In this document: positions 35,374-44,354 of the stretch, in pieces
Layout of the letters: the number at the start of each line of letters is the position of its first letter
Numbering within the stretch: the first letter of the stretch is position 1
Assembly (NCBI RefSeq): GCF_000505545.1
Contig: NZ_AYTB01000015.1
Location: 124,001-188,000 of the forward strand
Reading direction: 5' to 3'
Source of the DNA: Kurthia huakuii LAM0618
GTDB taxonomy: Bacteria > Bacillota > Bacilli > Bacillales_A > Planococcaceae
Length of the DNA stretch: 64,000 nucleotides
The notes under the pieces: generated by a model
Told to the model about the DNA's origin: nothing
The model's database searches: none
Seen by the model: the letters and a program-made list of their open reading frames with translations, nothing else
Translations under genes and position numbers: made by a program

Positions 35374-35742
35374 TTACACCGATGTGTTGGGCAACTTCGG
35401 TATCGATGGCGTTTTTTTTGCCCCCGCACTATGTTGGTGAGCGCGAACGCTTGTTGAATCGATGCTTACGTTTTCAAAATCAGGTTCGATTTGAAGCGCC
35501 TGAAAAATCAAAATGAGTGTCCCGTCATTGCGCCATTTACAAAAGCGCGCATATGCCGTTTTCCAAAAGCCATAGCGTTCTGGCAGATCACGCCAAGGTG
35601 CGCCACTACGCGCAACCCACAGCATCGCATTGAACATCTCACGGTTACTTCGTTTTGAAGGACGACCGGTTGTGTACGGTGGGAAGAACCCTTCAATTTG
35701 TTTCCACTGTTCATCTGTTAATTCGTAACGACTTGGCGCCAT
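35374..35742 (-). CDS. IS5-family transposase, OrfA part
   Basis: About 122 residues from ATG 35742 (GTG 35751 also open). N-terminal DUF4096-like domain YELTDEQWKQIEGFFPP, then NAMLWVARSGAPWRDLPERY and the first catalytic Asp in VSIDSTSVRAHQHSAG. The frame leaves the transposase sequence just after GAKK at the A8 run, where a -1 shift would continue into OrfB (NAIDTEVAQHIGVSRGGKTT in the other frame). Confidence 0.9.
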   Translation of the reverse strand: MAPSRYELTDEQWKQIEGFFPPYTTGRPSKRSNREMFNAMLWVARSGAPWRDLPERYGFWKTAYARFCKWRNDGTLILIFQALQIEPDFENVSIDSTSVRAHQHSAGAKKTPSIPKLPNTSV

Positions 35743-36431
35743 TTCATCCACCCCATTTTCTGATTTACACCATTATATCATGGGGTGGAAATAGTTTTTA
35801 GACAGAACCTAGTAAAATCAGAGCAACCTGTAGAAGAGAAAAAAATTCAATATGACAAATATGGTCATACATATGTTGCGGGTATCAACGTAGGAAGAGC
35901 TTTATTAGCCGATAAATTTTCTGAAGAAGATGTGGTCAGATGGAAGGATATTCAAGATAATGAAGGGCCTCTGAAAATGATTTATGATCGCTTATGTGGA
36001 TTATCATCTGATGGATTTCCTGATGAATTTTCAAGTGGACAATCTATGAGTCTATTTGACTTTTTTTATCTTGTAGAAAAGGGAGACATCGTTAATCCAC
36101 AACAGGCATTAAATGCGGCAGATGCCAAGCAGCAAGTGGAAAATGGCAACTGGTCTACTTTTTTTAAGCATGCGACAGTGTATGGACAAAGTATCAATAC
36201 AGCGGAATATATGAAAAGTCTTCCAACCATCCAACATTTATATGAAATAGGATTAGTAAAACCAAATGGTTCCTTGATGGATACAAATGATATGATGTCA
36301 TTACTGCAACAAAAAAAGGATGAAGAACAAAAAATACGATTAGACCGCGCGCATATTTACCAAGTGGAAAAGCCTGTTTTGGAAATGAATACGTCTGAAA
36401 AAATGAAGCAGGGGTATCGTAATTCAATTTA

Positions 36432-36709
36432 ATAAAAGTTTCTTTTTTTGTTAGCCGATCATGGCAAAGAGCACCACGATGGCCAATAAAAAAACATATA
36501 AAAAAAATCCTGGTGTAGACGAAAAATCACGTCCGCAGTTAGGCTTTTCTGGTTAACATTATGATTTATGAAAGTACGCAAGGAAAAGTGTGATCGGTAC
36601 TTACGGAATTGGAGAGATTTTGTTTCCCAAATACAGGTTTGGTTTTCTTTTTTTGAAGGTATTTCCGGTTTATGTCTAGAAATATAAGGGGAAAATTAGG
36701 AGGGATATC
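36432..36709. other. Gap with copy 1 of the ~80 bp accessory repeat
   Basis: Holds the sequence TTAACATTATGATT-ATGAAAGTACGCAAGGAAAAGTGTGATCGG... (about 36551-36630), which recurs at about 59530, 60350 and 62106. A 31-codon frame at 36461-36556 overlaps it but has no ribosome site. Promoter for the following lipoprotein gene should lie near 36670. Confidence 0.55.
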
Positions 36710-37225
36710 GTGAAGTTTAAAGTGATGTTAAGTGTTGTATGCATAATGGGCTTATTTATTTTAAGTGCATGTTCAAATGAGAATGTGCATTATGAAGGAG
36801 CATCTTTAAGAATTGCTGTGATAGGAGATATACCTGACATACATAGCGAAAAGGTATATTTTAATCAAGTTACATTAGAAACGCTTAGAGATGATTCTAA
36901 AAAGATGTCAAAGCAGTTTGATGGGGTTTTGATTACGCCATCAATGTTTGAAGAAGCTTCAAATGATTCATTGATAGCTGTTTATCAAGATCTTGAAATA
37001 CCGATTGTCTTTTTTGATTCAGAAAAGAGACATTTACCGTTTTTGAACGATGGTATCACTTATGAAACGGCTGATAGTGCAGCATTAGAAAATGATGCTC
37101 ATACGACAGTTTATATGCCACATTTAAACCAAAATAGTGAGGATGTTTGGTATTTTTATTTAAACAATGATAAGAATGTAAATAGCCTGTACAAAGAGAT
37201 ATTTGAAAAGGTTGCAGCGTTATAA
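36710..37225 (+). CDS. Hypothetical lipoprotein
   Basis: 171 residues from GTG 36710, 6 bases after AGGAGGG. Type II signal peptide with lipobox LILSAC at residues 16-21, so it should be anchored outside the membrane. The mature part (LRIAVIGDIPDIHSEKVYFN, then MSKQFDGVLITPSMFEEA and LEIPIVFFDSEKRHLPFL) looks like an alpha/beta domain; I do not recognise the family. Followed closely by another membrane protein gene. Confidence 0.75.
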   Translation: MKFKVMLSVVCIMGLFILSACSNENVHYEGASLRIAVIGDIPDIHSEKVYFNQVTLETLRDDSKKMSKQFDGVLITPSMFEEASNDSLIAVYQDLEIPIVFFDSEKRHLPFLNDGITYETADSAALENDAHTTVYMPHLNQNSEDVWYFYLNNDKNVNSLYKEIFEKVAAL

Positions 37226-37287
37226 GCGTTATCACTAAACTGAGAGAATTAGATGATAAAGTCTAATTATGAAAGAGGAATTATCAT

Positions 37288-37716
37288 ATGAAATATACGG
37301 CAAATGCTCAACGCAGCTTAATACTATGTTTGGCATTATTATGTTTATTGTTAGGTACTTTAAACAAAGATATATCAATCTTGAAATGGACTGCTTTAGC
37401 AATGTGTATCATATGCATTTTAATGTCTTTTATAAGCTATTCGTTTTGGATAAAAAAATCTGGGATTGCTTATGAAATGCGGATATTTAGTATAAAGATT
37501 TATGCTAAAAACATAGAGATAACAGATATTGAAAAAATCATTTTTAAAAGAAGCGGCTGGAAAGCAAAATCAGCCATTATTCAATTAAACAAAGGACCTT
37601 CTATTCGAGTTTCGTTGTTTAAACCTACTACAGTCTACCAAGACTTAATACTATTCTGTGAGGAAAATACAGTACGCTATGAGTTAAGTGAGTCGTATAA
37701 GTTTGTTAGAAACTAA
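37288..37716 (+). CDS. Hypothetical membrane protein, possible PH-like domain
   Basis: 142 residues, ATG after AGAGGAATTATC. Two membrane helices (about 11-25 and 31-50) are followed by a soluble beta-rich part (GIAYEMRIFSIKIYAKNIEI, then SAIIQLNKGPSIRVSLF) that resembles bacterial PH/EbsA-like membrane proteins. Assignment is tentative. It probably shares a transcript with the lipoprotein gene 62 bases upstream. Confidence 0.65.
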   Translation: MKYTANAQRSLILCLALLCLLLGTLNKDISILKWTALAMCIICILMSFISYSFWIKKSGIAYEMRIFSIKIYAKNIEITDIEKIIFKRSGWKAKSAIIQLNKGPSIRVSLFKPTTVYQDLILFCEENTVRYELSESYKFVRN

Positions 37717-37723
37717 CATAACC

Positions 37724-37783
37724 TTCCCAAATGCCACTTTGGTAACCAATACCCCCTTATTCAATTGAAGAGGGGGTATTTTG
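37724..37783 (+). terminator. Cassette-type box followed by a terminator
   Basis: TTCCCAAATGCCACTTTGGTAA (37724-37745) is one copy of the recurring near-palindrome described at 59468-63339. The next hairpin ATACCCCCTTA...AGAGGGGGTATTTTG terminates the preceding genes. Confidence 0.6.
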
Positions 37784-37808
37784 ATTGCTTGTGAATAGAT
37801 GGGCAGAA

Positions 37809-37848
37809 TAAAAAGGAATGTCCTTTAATTGAGCGACACTCCTTTTAG
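37809..37848 (-). terminator. Terminator
   Basis: AAAAGGAGTGTCGC...GGACATTCCTTTTT read on the minus strand, just after the stop of the 187-residue gene. Confidence 0.6.
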
Positions 37849-37857
37849 GTAAATCTC

Positions 37858-38421
37858 CTATTCTCGGTCTAATAATTGCAGAATACTCATGATTTTTGTT
37901 TTATTTGCATTACCAATTAAGTTTCCGTATTGTCTATCTTTTGCAGCACGTGCTGCAAATTCAGCAATCCAATCTCTGCGTCCAAATGCGTCTGCACTTG
38001 TTTCATATATTGAAAAGTTAGGTGCAGCTAATCCGTTTGCTGCTTGCTTTATAGACTGTGTTGCACGACCATAGTCGAACGTCATTGTCATAACTTCTTT
38101 TCCAGTAATAGCACCCGCTTCATATAGTTCTTGTGCGACTTCTTTTAATTCTTCAAAAGTCATATTGCGTACGTCATATTTATTTGCAATATCATCATAA
38201 ATCGATTCATCCACTTCATTTGTTTCGAGCTTATCTGTAGATGAGGTTAATACCTTTGAAAAATTATCTTCTGTTGCTTGATTAATTTTCTTACTGAAAA
38301 CTTGCGTACTTTGCCCAGTGCCGCCAACTTGTTGAATCATATAACTCACACTTCCCATCTTTAATATTTTTAATATCGGATTAACTGGAAGATAATTTAC
38401 ATAATTTTCATACAAAGACAT
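37858..38421 (-). CDS. Hypothetical protein
   Basis: 187 residues. N-terminal MSLYENYVNYLPVNPILKIL, a Gly/Gln segment (QQVGGTGQSTQVF), then an acidic helical part with MTFEELKEVAQELYEAGAIT and FGRRDWIAEFAARAAKDRQY. No membrane segment or known motif. The T-F-E-E-L...L-x-x-A-G-A-I pattern resembles small proteins encoded near mobile elements, but I cannot name it. Ribosome site is weak (upstream AAACATTT). Confidence 0.6.
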   Translation of the reverse strand: MSLYENYVNYLPVNPILKILKMGSVSYMIQQVGGTGQSTQVFSKKINQATEDNFSKVLTSSTDKLETNEVDESIYDDIANKYDVRNMTFEELKEVAQELYEAGAITGKEVMTMTFDYGRATQSIKQAANGLAAPNFSIYETSADAFGRRDWIAEFAARAAKDRQYGNLIGNANKTKIMSILQLLDRE

Positions 38422-38431
38422 TCAAATAAAT

Positions 38432-38454
38432 GTTCCCAAATTACTCTTTGGGAA
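38432..38454. repeat. Cassette-type near-palindrome
   Basis: GTTCCCAAATTACTCTTTGG-GAA, same pattern as the boxes in the 59-63 kb array. Confidence 0.55.
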
Positions 38455-38583
38455 AAGTGTGACTATGTTGATAAAGATATGAGGAAAATGGGAGGGAAAG
38501 GTGAGCTTGTTATAAAAAGGTGAGCTTGTTATAATGAGTTGCCATATTTAAAACGATTTTATTTTGAAAAGAGGAATTGCAAC

Positions 38584-39123
38584 TTGTATAAAGATCAAAA
38601 CTTAATAATCCGTCCAATAGAAGAAACAGATTTACATCGTATTTGGGAATTAGAATTTAACGAAGAAAAACCTGAATGGAAAAAATGGAATGCACCGTAT
38701 TACTCGCATGAAACAAAATCTTTCGATGAATTTTTACCTATCGGAAGAGGGTGGGTGAGTCAACAAAAAGTTTGGGTAATCGAAGTAGACGGTATTTTAT
38801 GTGGAACAGTATCTTATTATTGGGAACATGAACCTTCGAAATGGTTAGAGATGGGCATTCTTTTTTACAAAGGTGAAAACTGGGGAAAAGGGCTTGGTAC
38901 TCGAACTTTAAAACTCTGGATTGATCACTTATTCAATACGATGCCTTTAGTTCGTGTTGGCTTCACTACATGGTCTGGAAATGAACGGATGATTCGTGTA
39001 GGTGAAAAATTAGGAATGCAATTAGAAGCTCGTATTCGTAAAGTTCGTTATTATGAGGGAAATTACTACGATTCCATTAGAATGGGCATTTTACGAGAAG
39101 AATGGAAAGTGCAACAAGCTTAA
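38584..39123 (+). CDS. GNAT acetyltransferase, RimJ/RimL type
   Basis: 179 residues from TTG 38584, 8 bases after GAGGA; the frame is open 45 bases further with no ribosome site. LIIRPIEETDLHRIWELEF at the start, central W/ILFYKGENWGKGLGTRTLKL (acetyl-CoA loop), then VRVGFTTWSGNERMIRVGEK-LGMQLEARIRK and the YYDSIRMGILREEW tail typical of the group. Substrate unknown; similar proteins acetylate amino termini or antibiotics. Flanked by cassette-type boxes. Confidence 0.88.
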   Translation: MYKDQNLIIRPIEETDLHRIWELEFNEEKPEWKKWNAPYYSHETKSFDEFLPIGRGWVSQQKVWVIEVDGILCGTVSYYWEHEPSKWLEMGILFYKGENWGKGLGTRTLKLWIDHLFNTMPLVRVGFTTWSGNERMIRVGEKLGMQLEARIRKVRYYEGNYYDSIRMGILREEWKVQQA

Positions 39124-39176
39124 TCCTGTATAGTCATACATCGATAAATGAACAAACATTCCAAAGAAGATACGAA

Positions 39177-39222
39177 AAAAGCCATGAATGTTGATTTAAC
39201 AGCGTTCATGGCTTTTTTAATA
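39177..39222. terminator. Bidirectional terminator
   Basis: AAAAAAGCCATGAA...TTCATGGCTTTTTT between convergent genes. Confidence 0.8.
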
Positions 39223-39245
39223 TCTCATTAAACCTTAAAAAAAGA

Positions 39246-40247
39246 TTAGCGATTGACTTTTGGAAAGAACAATTGAATTGTAAAACCTTCTCTATAACGT
39301 GAATCAAATTCAATCTCAATTTGCAAATCATCACACAATTTTTTTACTAAAAATAAACCCATACCCGTCGCTTGTTTTTGATGAGGCGCATTCCCTGTAA
39401 AGCCTTTATCAAAAATAAATGGTAAATCAGCTTGTAAAATACCTAAACCATTATCAGCGACTTGAATATAATAACAACCTTTTGAATCATCAAAGCCTGT
39501 GTCTATCCAAATATAACTGTCGATGTGCGTGTTTTGATATTTGATGGCATTTACAAATAGCTGGGTGAGAATGAAATGGAGAGCTCTGTCATCTGAAATA
39601 ATTGGGAGGTCCTCCATGTTTGTTTGGACGTGTACATGCTGCTCTTCTACTAAAGAATCGAGCTCTAGTAACACATCTTCTAGGCATTCCGTAGTCGAAA
39701 TAGCTTTCAAATTATAATCAACATGTGTAGCTTGCAGTTTTGCATAAAATAAAATACGTTCGACATAATCATGAATCGTGATGTTGGCTCGATTTAGCCG
39801 CTGATAAACGAACGGTGACATTTCGTGCTGGCGATTTTGCAAAATAAAATGACTTAATGACAGTGGCGTTTTGATTTCATGAACCCAGCTCTCTATGAAG
39901 CTTTCATACTCAGAGGATTGGTAATTGGCCTCTTGTAATGCGTCATGTAATTGACGTAATTGCACTGCTAAATCATGCAGTGGTGCGCTATGTATTTTCT
40001 TTACCGTTTGTTGCAGCTTCATTTCATGTTCGACAGAAGGCTCTTTTAACAATTGATAAAATAATTTATGTTGTGTTCGTTGCTGTTTTTTTGTCACAAC
40101 GATGCCTAGAAAAATGGTGCCAAACGTGAACATCAACATGGTTAATACTAATAACTTAAAGGTTTCAGGATAGGCTAGCCATGCTAAAAAAATGAAAAAC
40201 CCGCTATTTAAACAAAGTAATAAAACCCAATATGATTGTTTTATCAT
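39246..40247 (-). CDS. Intramembrane-sensing histidine kinase, BceS-like (module 2)
   Basis: 333 residues. Two N-terminal membrane helices (about 7-25 and 31-50) with a minimal loop, H-box ESWVHEIKTPLSLSHFIL, N-box LFVNAIKYQN and G-boxes VADNGLGI and KQATGMGLFLV. Last gene of the second Bce-type module; its ATG overlaps the response regulator stop (ATGA). Confidence 0.92.
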   Translation of the reverse strand: MIKQSYWVLLLCLNSGFFIFLAWLAYPETFKLLVLTMLMFTFGTIFLGIVVTKKQQRTQHKLFYQLLKEPSVEHEMKLQQTVKKIHSAPLHDLAVQLRQLHDALQEANYQSSEYESFIESWVHEIKTPLSLSHFILQNRQHEMSPFVYQRLNRANITIHDYVERILFYAKLQATHVDYNLKAISTTECLEDVLLELDSLVEEQHVHVQTNMEDLPIISDDRALHFILTQLFVNAIKYQNTHIDSYIWIDTGFDDSKGCYYIQVADNGLGILQADLPFIFDKGFTGNAPHQKQATGMGLFLVKKLCDDLQIEIEFDSRYREGFTIQLFFPKVNR

Positions 40248-40915
40248 GAATCATGACCTGCTAATTGATAGCCAACACCACGAATGGTTTTGATGTGATG
40301 CGCCATTTCGATTTTAGCTAATGTTTTGCGAAGTCGCGTCATATTTACTTGGAGTATATTTTGATCGACATAAGCACTACTTCCCCATAATTCATAAAAA
40401 AGCTGTTCTTTCTTTACAATACTTGGAGCAGCTTGCATTAAGACTTTCATCATTGTACTTTCATTTTCAGATAATAAAAGAGATTGTTCAGCAACGTATA
40501 ATTCATGTGTTTTTAAATCCAATTGAAACATCCCAGACTTTAAAAGAACGGGCATTTTCGCATATAGTTGCTGCAATTTTTTTATTCGAGCAAGCAATCT
40601 TTTTGGATGACATGGTTTTGTTAAAAAATCATCGGCGCCTAATTCTAGCGCATGAAGTTCATCTCGAATTTGATTGCGTGCTGTTAAAACAAGAATAGGA
40701 CCGATGCCTTTGGATTTTAAGTGTCGGCAAATTTGAAAGCCGGATAAGTTTGGCAAATTTAAATCTAATAACACGAGACCGGGTTTGCAAGCGATAATCG
40801 CTTCAAGCGGTGTATCAAAAGAAGAGATACTCTCTACCGAGTACCCCTCTTTTTGTAAAATATTTTGTAATTCTTCACGTAGGAAAATGTCATCCTCTAC
40901 AATGACAATATTCAC
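40244..40915 (-). CDS. OmpR-family response regulator, BceR-like (module 2)
   Basis: 223 residues from GTG 40915, 8 bases after AAAGGTG; the open frame extends 27 bases upstream. Receiver motifs IVEDDIFLREEL, phosphoacceptor in LVLLDLNLPNLSGF, and K in DDFLTKPCHPKRLL. Winged-helix effector: LLSENESTMMKVLM, ILQVNMTRLRKTL and IKTIRGVGYQL. Expected to activate the ABC genes upstream in the same operon. Confidence 0.92.
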   Translation of the reverse strand: MNIVIVEDDIFLREELQNILQKEGYSVESISSFDTPLEAIIACKPGLVLLDLNLPNLSGFQICRHLKSKGIGPILVLTARNQIRDELHALELGADDFLTKPCHPKRLLARIKKLQQLYAKMPVLLKSGMFQLDLKTHELYVAEQSLLLSENESTMMKVLMQAAPSIVKKEQLFYELWGSSAYVDQNILQVNMTRLRKTLAKIEMAHHIKTIRGVGYQLAGHDS

Positions 40916-40928
40916 GATATCAACACCT

Positions 40929-42986
40929 TTACTCAATTTCATTTAATTTTCTAATTTCTGTATTACTTTTTCGTTGGATGATTCGAATGTAGCTTATTTC
41001 AATGCCGATAACTAACAGCATGACTAGACTCATAGTAATGCCGCTTTGTAAGTTAACCACAGTTGTTGGCATGAGTGTTACGAGTGACCAAATGCCAACG
41101 ATGCTACTGATGAATGCGACTGAAATGGCTAACATGAAGTAGAGCCAAATTTGTTGTCGTGCAGATGCACAAATTTGTTCGACGTCGCTACCAAGCATCG
41201 CTAGTGTTTCGTAGCGCTGGCGCGTGCGTTGTTGTTGCATTAAAAAGTTTAACCCTAAGACAGTATTGGCAACGATTAAAAAGAGTACGCCTAAATAAAA
41301 GGTCGTATAACTTCCCGCGACTGTATAAAAGAGTTGGCGACCCATATTCGTTAAATAACTTTCATAATCCACCCCGAGTGAATCGAGTTGTTGATCGACT
41401 TCAAACATCGCTTGCATAAGCCCTTTTTCCTCAATAAATGCCTCTTTTAATGTCATATTCCAAAAGTTATTTTCGTCAGCAGAAAAATAGCGATCGAATA
41501 AATCAGTTGGAACAATTAAGGCGTACGATAATTGAATCGCTCGGTCAGCTACGATTGGAACGGAATACAAGGTTTCTGATAATGTATAGTGTTGCTCAGC
41601 AATTTCCAGGGTAGGTTGTTTTTTCAATGCTTGCTTTAATAAGTTATAAGGAAATGTTCTAGCATCACTTGTATAGAGCGCGACTTCATTTGATGCCAAC
41701 TGAAGCGGTTTTTTTCCAGCGGTTTCAAGCATCGCATTATAACTCGCTAGCGAAATGAAATACGGTGTGCCAGCCATTGATAAATTATTTACTAAATTCT
41801 CTTTGATTTCTGACGCAGGTTGTTGTTCGACAGCTTGTATCAAACCATCCCACGAAAATTGATAACTTAATGTAGTTGTTTTTTCTTCGGGGATATAGAA
41901 ATTATGTAGCGCCATCTCATAATAGTGATCTACATAAGGCGCTATGGCATCGGACGTTACTAACGCTTCCATTTCTTGTTGTGTCCCGCTAAATGTGTAA
42001 TCGACTGTGCGATTTTCCGCCGGCGTATTATTTAGTGCTATTGATGTTCCGAATGTGAAGCATATGATAGCAACTAGCATTAATAAAGAAGAAATGGCTA
42101 AGGAACTCCACTGATACAAAACGTTTTCTTGTAGCTGTCTTGCTGTGAACATCGCTAACCCTGTTGAAGAAGTACTTTTTCGCTTTACATAAACGCCTAT
42201 GATATTTCCTAAGCCGTGGAATAATAAAAATGTTCCGCTTATGCCAACAAATAAAATCAATGCAAATGTTAGATAATGAAGCTCGCGCAAATATAAAATC
42301 GACATGCCATAAGCAATACATAAAGCAGTCATACCTAGTAGTAAAGAAAATCCTGATAATATGCTGATAATACCATGTTTAGGTGTGGTCAGTTGCTGTG
42401 CTTTTGCTTTATCTTCATGGAGTAGTTCGAGCGGTTCTTTGCTACTCAATTTAGCGCTTAAAAGAAGCATCGCCAACAGTTGTACAACAAAGAATCCAAT
42501 AATAGTTAGCGCCATGCCTGACCAGGAAATGCGTAACACATGGCCGATAATCCCTAGTCCTACTAACCGGGCAGTTGCTAAATTAATTAACTCGGTTAAA
42601 AACCACGAAATTGGTAAGCCAATGACTAACGCGATGATGCTGTTCCACATCGTTTCGCTTATAAGCATAAGGGATAGCTTTTGTTGTTTCATACCCATTA
42701 ATAAGTATAAGCCGAGTTCATGGCTACGTTGCTGTAACTGGTAGCGGTTTGCAAAATACACTAGAAAGAATACAAACACTAAAGAAACCATGTAGAGTAC
42801 AGGAATTAATAATAATAAGCGCTCTACGGCATGACTTTCAATGGTTTTTAAATAGCGCATCACATCTTGTTCACCTAAAGATAAAATCGCGTAAAAAGCG
42901 ACAATGGCTACAATAAGTGACGCAAAATATACGCCATTTTCTTTTCGTAATTGATGACTATTACGCTTCACAAGGTTAAAGAACAT
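40929..42986 (-). CDS. ABC transporter permease, BceB-like (module 2)
   Basis: 685 residues from ATG 42986, 8 bases after GGAGG. Ten membrane helices. The first FtsX block contains QLQQRSHELGLYLLMGMKQQ. A large extracellular part (about 320-550) and the terminal FtsX block with RQRYETLAMLGSDVEQICAS follow. It shares only the architecture with the permease of module 1, so the two are old paralogues. Its gene overlaps the ATPase gene by 11 bases. Confidence 0.92.
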   Translation of the reverse strand: MFFNLVKRNSHQLRKENGVYFASLIVAIVAFYAILSLGEQDVMRYLKTIESHAVERLLLLIPVLYMVSLVFVFFLVYFANRYQLQQRSHELGLYLLMGMKQQKLSLMLISETMWNSIIALVIGLPISWFLTELINLATARLVGLGIIGHVLRISWSGMALTIIGFFVVQLLAMLLLSAKLSSKEPLELLHEDKAKAQQLTTPKHGIISILSGFSLLLGMTALCIAYGMSILYLRELHYLTFALILFVGISGTFLLFHGLGNIIGVYVKRKSTSSTGLAMFTARQLQENVLYQWSSLAISSLLMLVAIICFTFGTSIALNNTPAENRTVDYTFSGTQQEMEALVTSDAIAPYVDHYYEMALHNFYIPEEKTTTLSYQFSWDGLIQAVEQQPASEIKENLVNNLSMAGTPYFISLASYNAMLETAGKKPLQLASNEVALYTSDARTFPYNLLKQALKKQPTLEIAEQHYTLSETLYSVPIVADRAIQLSYALIVPTDLFDRYFSADENNFWNMTLKEAFIEEKGLMQAMFEVDQQLDSLGVDYESYLTNMGRQLFYTVAGSYTTFYLGVLFLIVANTVLGLNFLMQQQRTRQRYETLAMLGSDVEQICASARQQIWLYFMLAISVAFISSIVGIWSLVTLMPTTVVNLQSGITMSLVMLLVIGIEISYIRIIQRKSNTEIRKLNEIE

Positions 42987-43758
42987 TGCTACTACCTCCA
43001 GCAAGTTGTGCCATGACCATCACAATGCGTTCATAAAACGTACTATTCGATTCTTCAGGTTTATTTTTTCGTAATTCATGAAAAATAACGCCGTCCTGGA
43101 TAAATAAAATTCTTGAACAATAACTTGCTGCATTCGCATCATGCGTCACCATCAAAATAGTCGATGCGTGTTGCTGATTATGTTCCGTTAATTTTTCCAT
43201 TAAAATTTTAGCATTTTTCGTATCTAATGCGCCGGTCGGTTCATCAGCTAACACAATGCGTGGGTTTGAAATAAGAGCTCTTGCTGCAGCTACTCGTTGT
43301 TTTTGACCACCAGACAAATGTGACGGAAATTTGTGTAATAACTCGTCAATATCCAATTGTGTGGTGAGCTGTTGCAAAGCTTGTTGTTGCGTGTTTAAAT
43401 TGTTGCCGTGAATGGCTAAAGGCAATAGAATGTTTTCTTTGACGGTTAAATTATCAATCAGTTCAAATTGCTGAAATAAATAGCCAATCTGGTTGCCTCT
43501 ATACGCAGCAAGTTGTGAGCCTTTAAACGATGAAATATTTTGTCCGTCTAATATGATTTTACCAGATGTCGGCTTGAGCATAGTGGCGATAATATTGAGC
43601 AATGTCGTTTTACCTGAGCCACTAGCGCCCATAATACCGAGAAATTCCCCTTCTAAAACATCACATGTGATCCCATTTAATGCTTTTGTTTCACTTTGTC
43701 CGTTCCCAAAAATCTTATGTAGTTCTTTTACTTCAAGTACTTTTTTCGAAGTATGCAT
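42976..43758 (-). CDS. ABC transporter ATP-binding protein, BceA-like (module 2)
   Basis: 260 residues from ATG 43758, after AGGGGG. Walker A GASGSGKTTLL, Q-loop GYLFQQFELID, signature LSGGQKQRVAAARAL, Walker B IVLADEPTGALD. First gene of module 2 (ATPase, permease, regulator, kinase). The reversed internal order compared with module 1 shows that this is a separate acquisition and not a recent tandem copy. Confidence 0.95.
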   Translation of the reverse strand: MHTSKKVLEVKELHKIFGNGQSETKALNGITCDVLEGEFLGIMGASGSGKTTLLNIIATMLKPTSGKIILDGQNISSFKGSQLAAYRGNQIGYLFQQFELIDNLTVKENILLPLAIHGNNLNTQQQALQQLTTQLDIDELLHKFPSHLSGGQKQRVAAARALISNPRIVLADEPTGALDTKNAKILMEKLTEHNQQHASTILMVTHDANAASYCSRILFIQDGVIFHELRKNKPEESNSTFYERIVMVMAQLAGGSSNVL

Positions 43759-43854
43759 TATCACGAACCCCCTATTTTTTAAATCTTAGTAATACCTTAC
43801 TATAAAAAATAAGAAAATTATTCTTACAGTTGGCGTAAGGTTTCGTACAATTAT

Positions 43855-44214
43855 TCAATTTTGAGGGTCTGAATCTTTCTTCAACGTTTTAAAGGCTTGC
43901 CACATCGACAATAGGTAGACAAACCAAATGACGATGCCTGTGGGATTTAGGCCATGTTGCGAGCGACCACCAAACAAGTAGAAAATAACCGTTAGTAACA
44001 TAAGGATGGTTATTGCGACCATTGATAAGAGGGCCCTATTTTTTTTAGAGAGTGTCCACGCGTATTTTTCGTGTCGTGAAAATGCATAACTTAGTAATAG
44101 TAGTACAACTAATATCGCCATAGCGAAGAATAGACTCACGTGACTGCCGAAAAAATCGACATATAATATGACGTTAAATAGTAAAAAGGCGAGTACAATC
44201 GAAATTTTTTCCAT
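43855..44214 (-). CDS. Hypothetical four-helix membrane protein
   Basis: 119 residues, four hydrophobic segments (IVLAFLLFNVILYVDFFG, FFAMAILVVLLLLSYAF, LLSMVAITILMLLTVIFYLF, TGIVIWFVYLLSMWQAF) and a charged tail KTLKKDSDPQN. AAGAAGGTGCTC precedes ATG 44214. No family recognised. It lies between module 2 and the remnant of a third Bce module, so a link to peptide resistance is possible. Confidence 0.65.
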   Translation of the reverse strand: MEKISIVLAFLLFNVILYVDFFGSHVSLFFAMAILVVLLLLSYAFSRHEKYAWTLSKKNRALLSMVAITILMLLTVIFYLFGGRSQHGLNPTGIVIWFVYLLSMWQAFKTLKKDSDPQN

Positions 44215-44354
44215 AAGAGCACCTTCTTTTACGTATTTTTACATCATTATACCGTAGAGAAAGTTACGATCGTTCCTGTTTTTTGTACGTCCTTCAACAT
44301 CACCTGCCCTTTCGCTATAATAGATGACATAGAACGGATAGTGATGGTGATAAA

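Larger units (their letters stand above)
34948..35809 (-). mobile_element. IS5-family (IS427-type) insertion sequence, 862 bp
   Basis: Terminal inverted repeats GGACGTGTCTAAAAAC (34948) and, at the other end, the complement of GGTTCTGTCTAAAAAC (ending 35809). TA duplicated at 34946-34947 and 35810-35811. Two overlapping transposase frames on the minus strand with a run of eight A at the junction (complement of 35412-35419) for programmed frameshifting. Structure complete, so probably a recent and possibly active insertion. Confidence 0.9.
34861..36432 (+). pseudogene. Local-family paralogue split by an IS5-type element
   Basis: The first 29 codons (MLTSINNTNQLFANQNVSTT..., KKNNENL) lie at 34861-34947, and the remaining ~200 codons (LVKSEQPVEEKKIQYDKYG onward to MKQGYRNSI) at 35810-36432. 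Both parts match the intact gene at 58755-59462, including about 75 bases upstream of the start with the same AAAGGAGGAATT. The insertion has a TA duplication on both sides. A GTG inside the IS end (35785) could restart the 3' part, so a 215-residue product cannot be excluded. Function of the family is unknown. Confidence 0.8.

Noticed and set aside
36461-36556. 31-codon frame before the lipoprotein gene
   Set aside because: Looks protein-like (MANKKTYKKNPGVDEK) but has no ribosome site and ends inside the accessory repeat; not enough support.
42361-42744. 127-codon plus-strand frame within the module 2 permease gene
   Set aside because: Opposite-strand shadow of a clear membrane protein gene.
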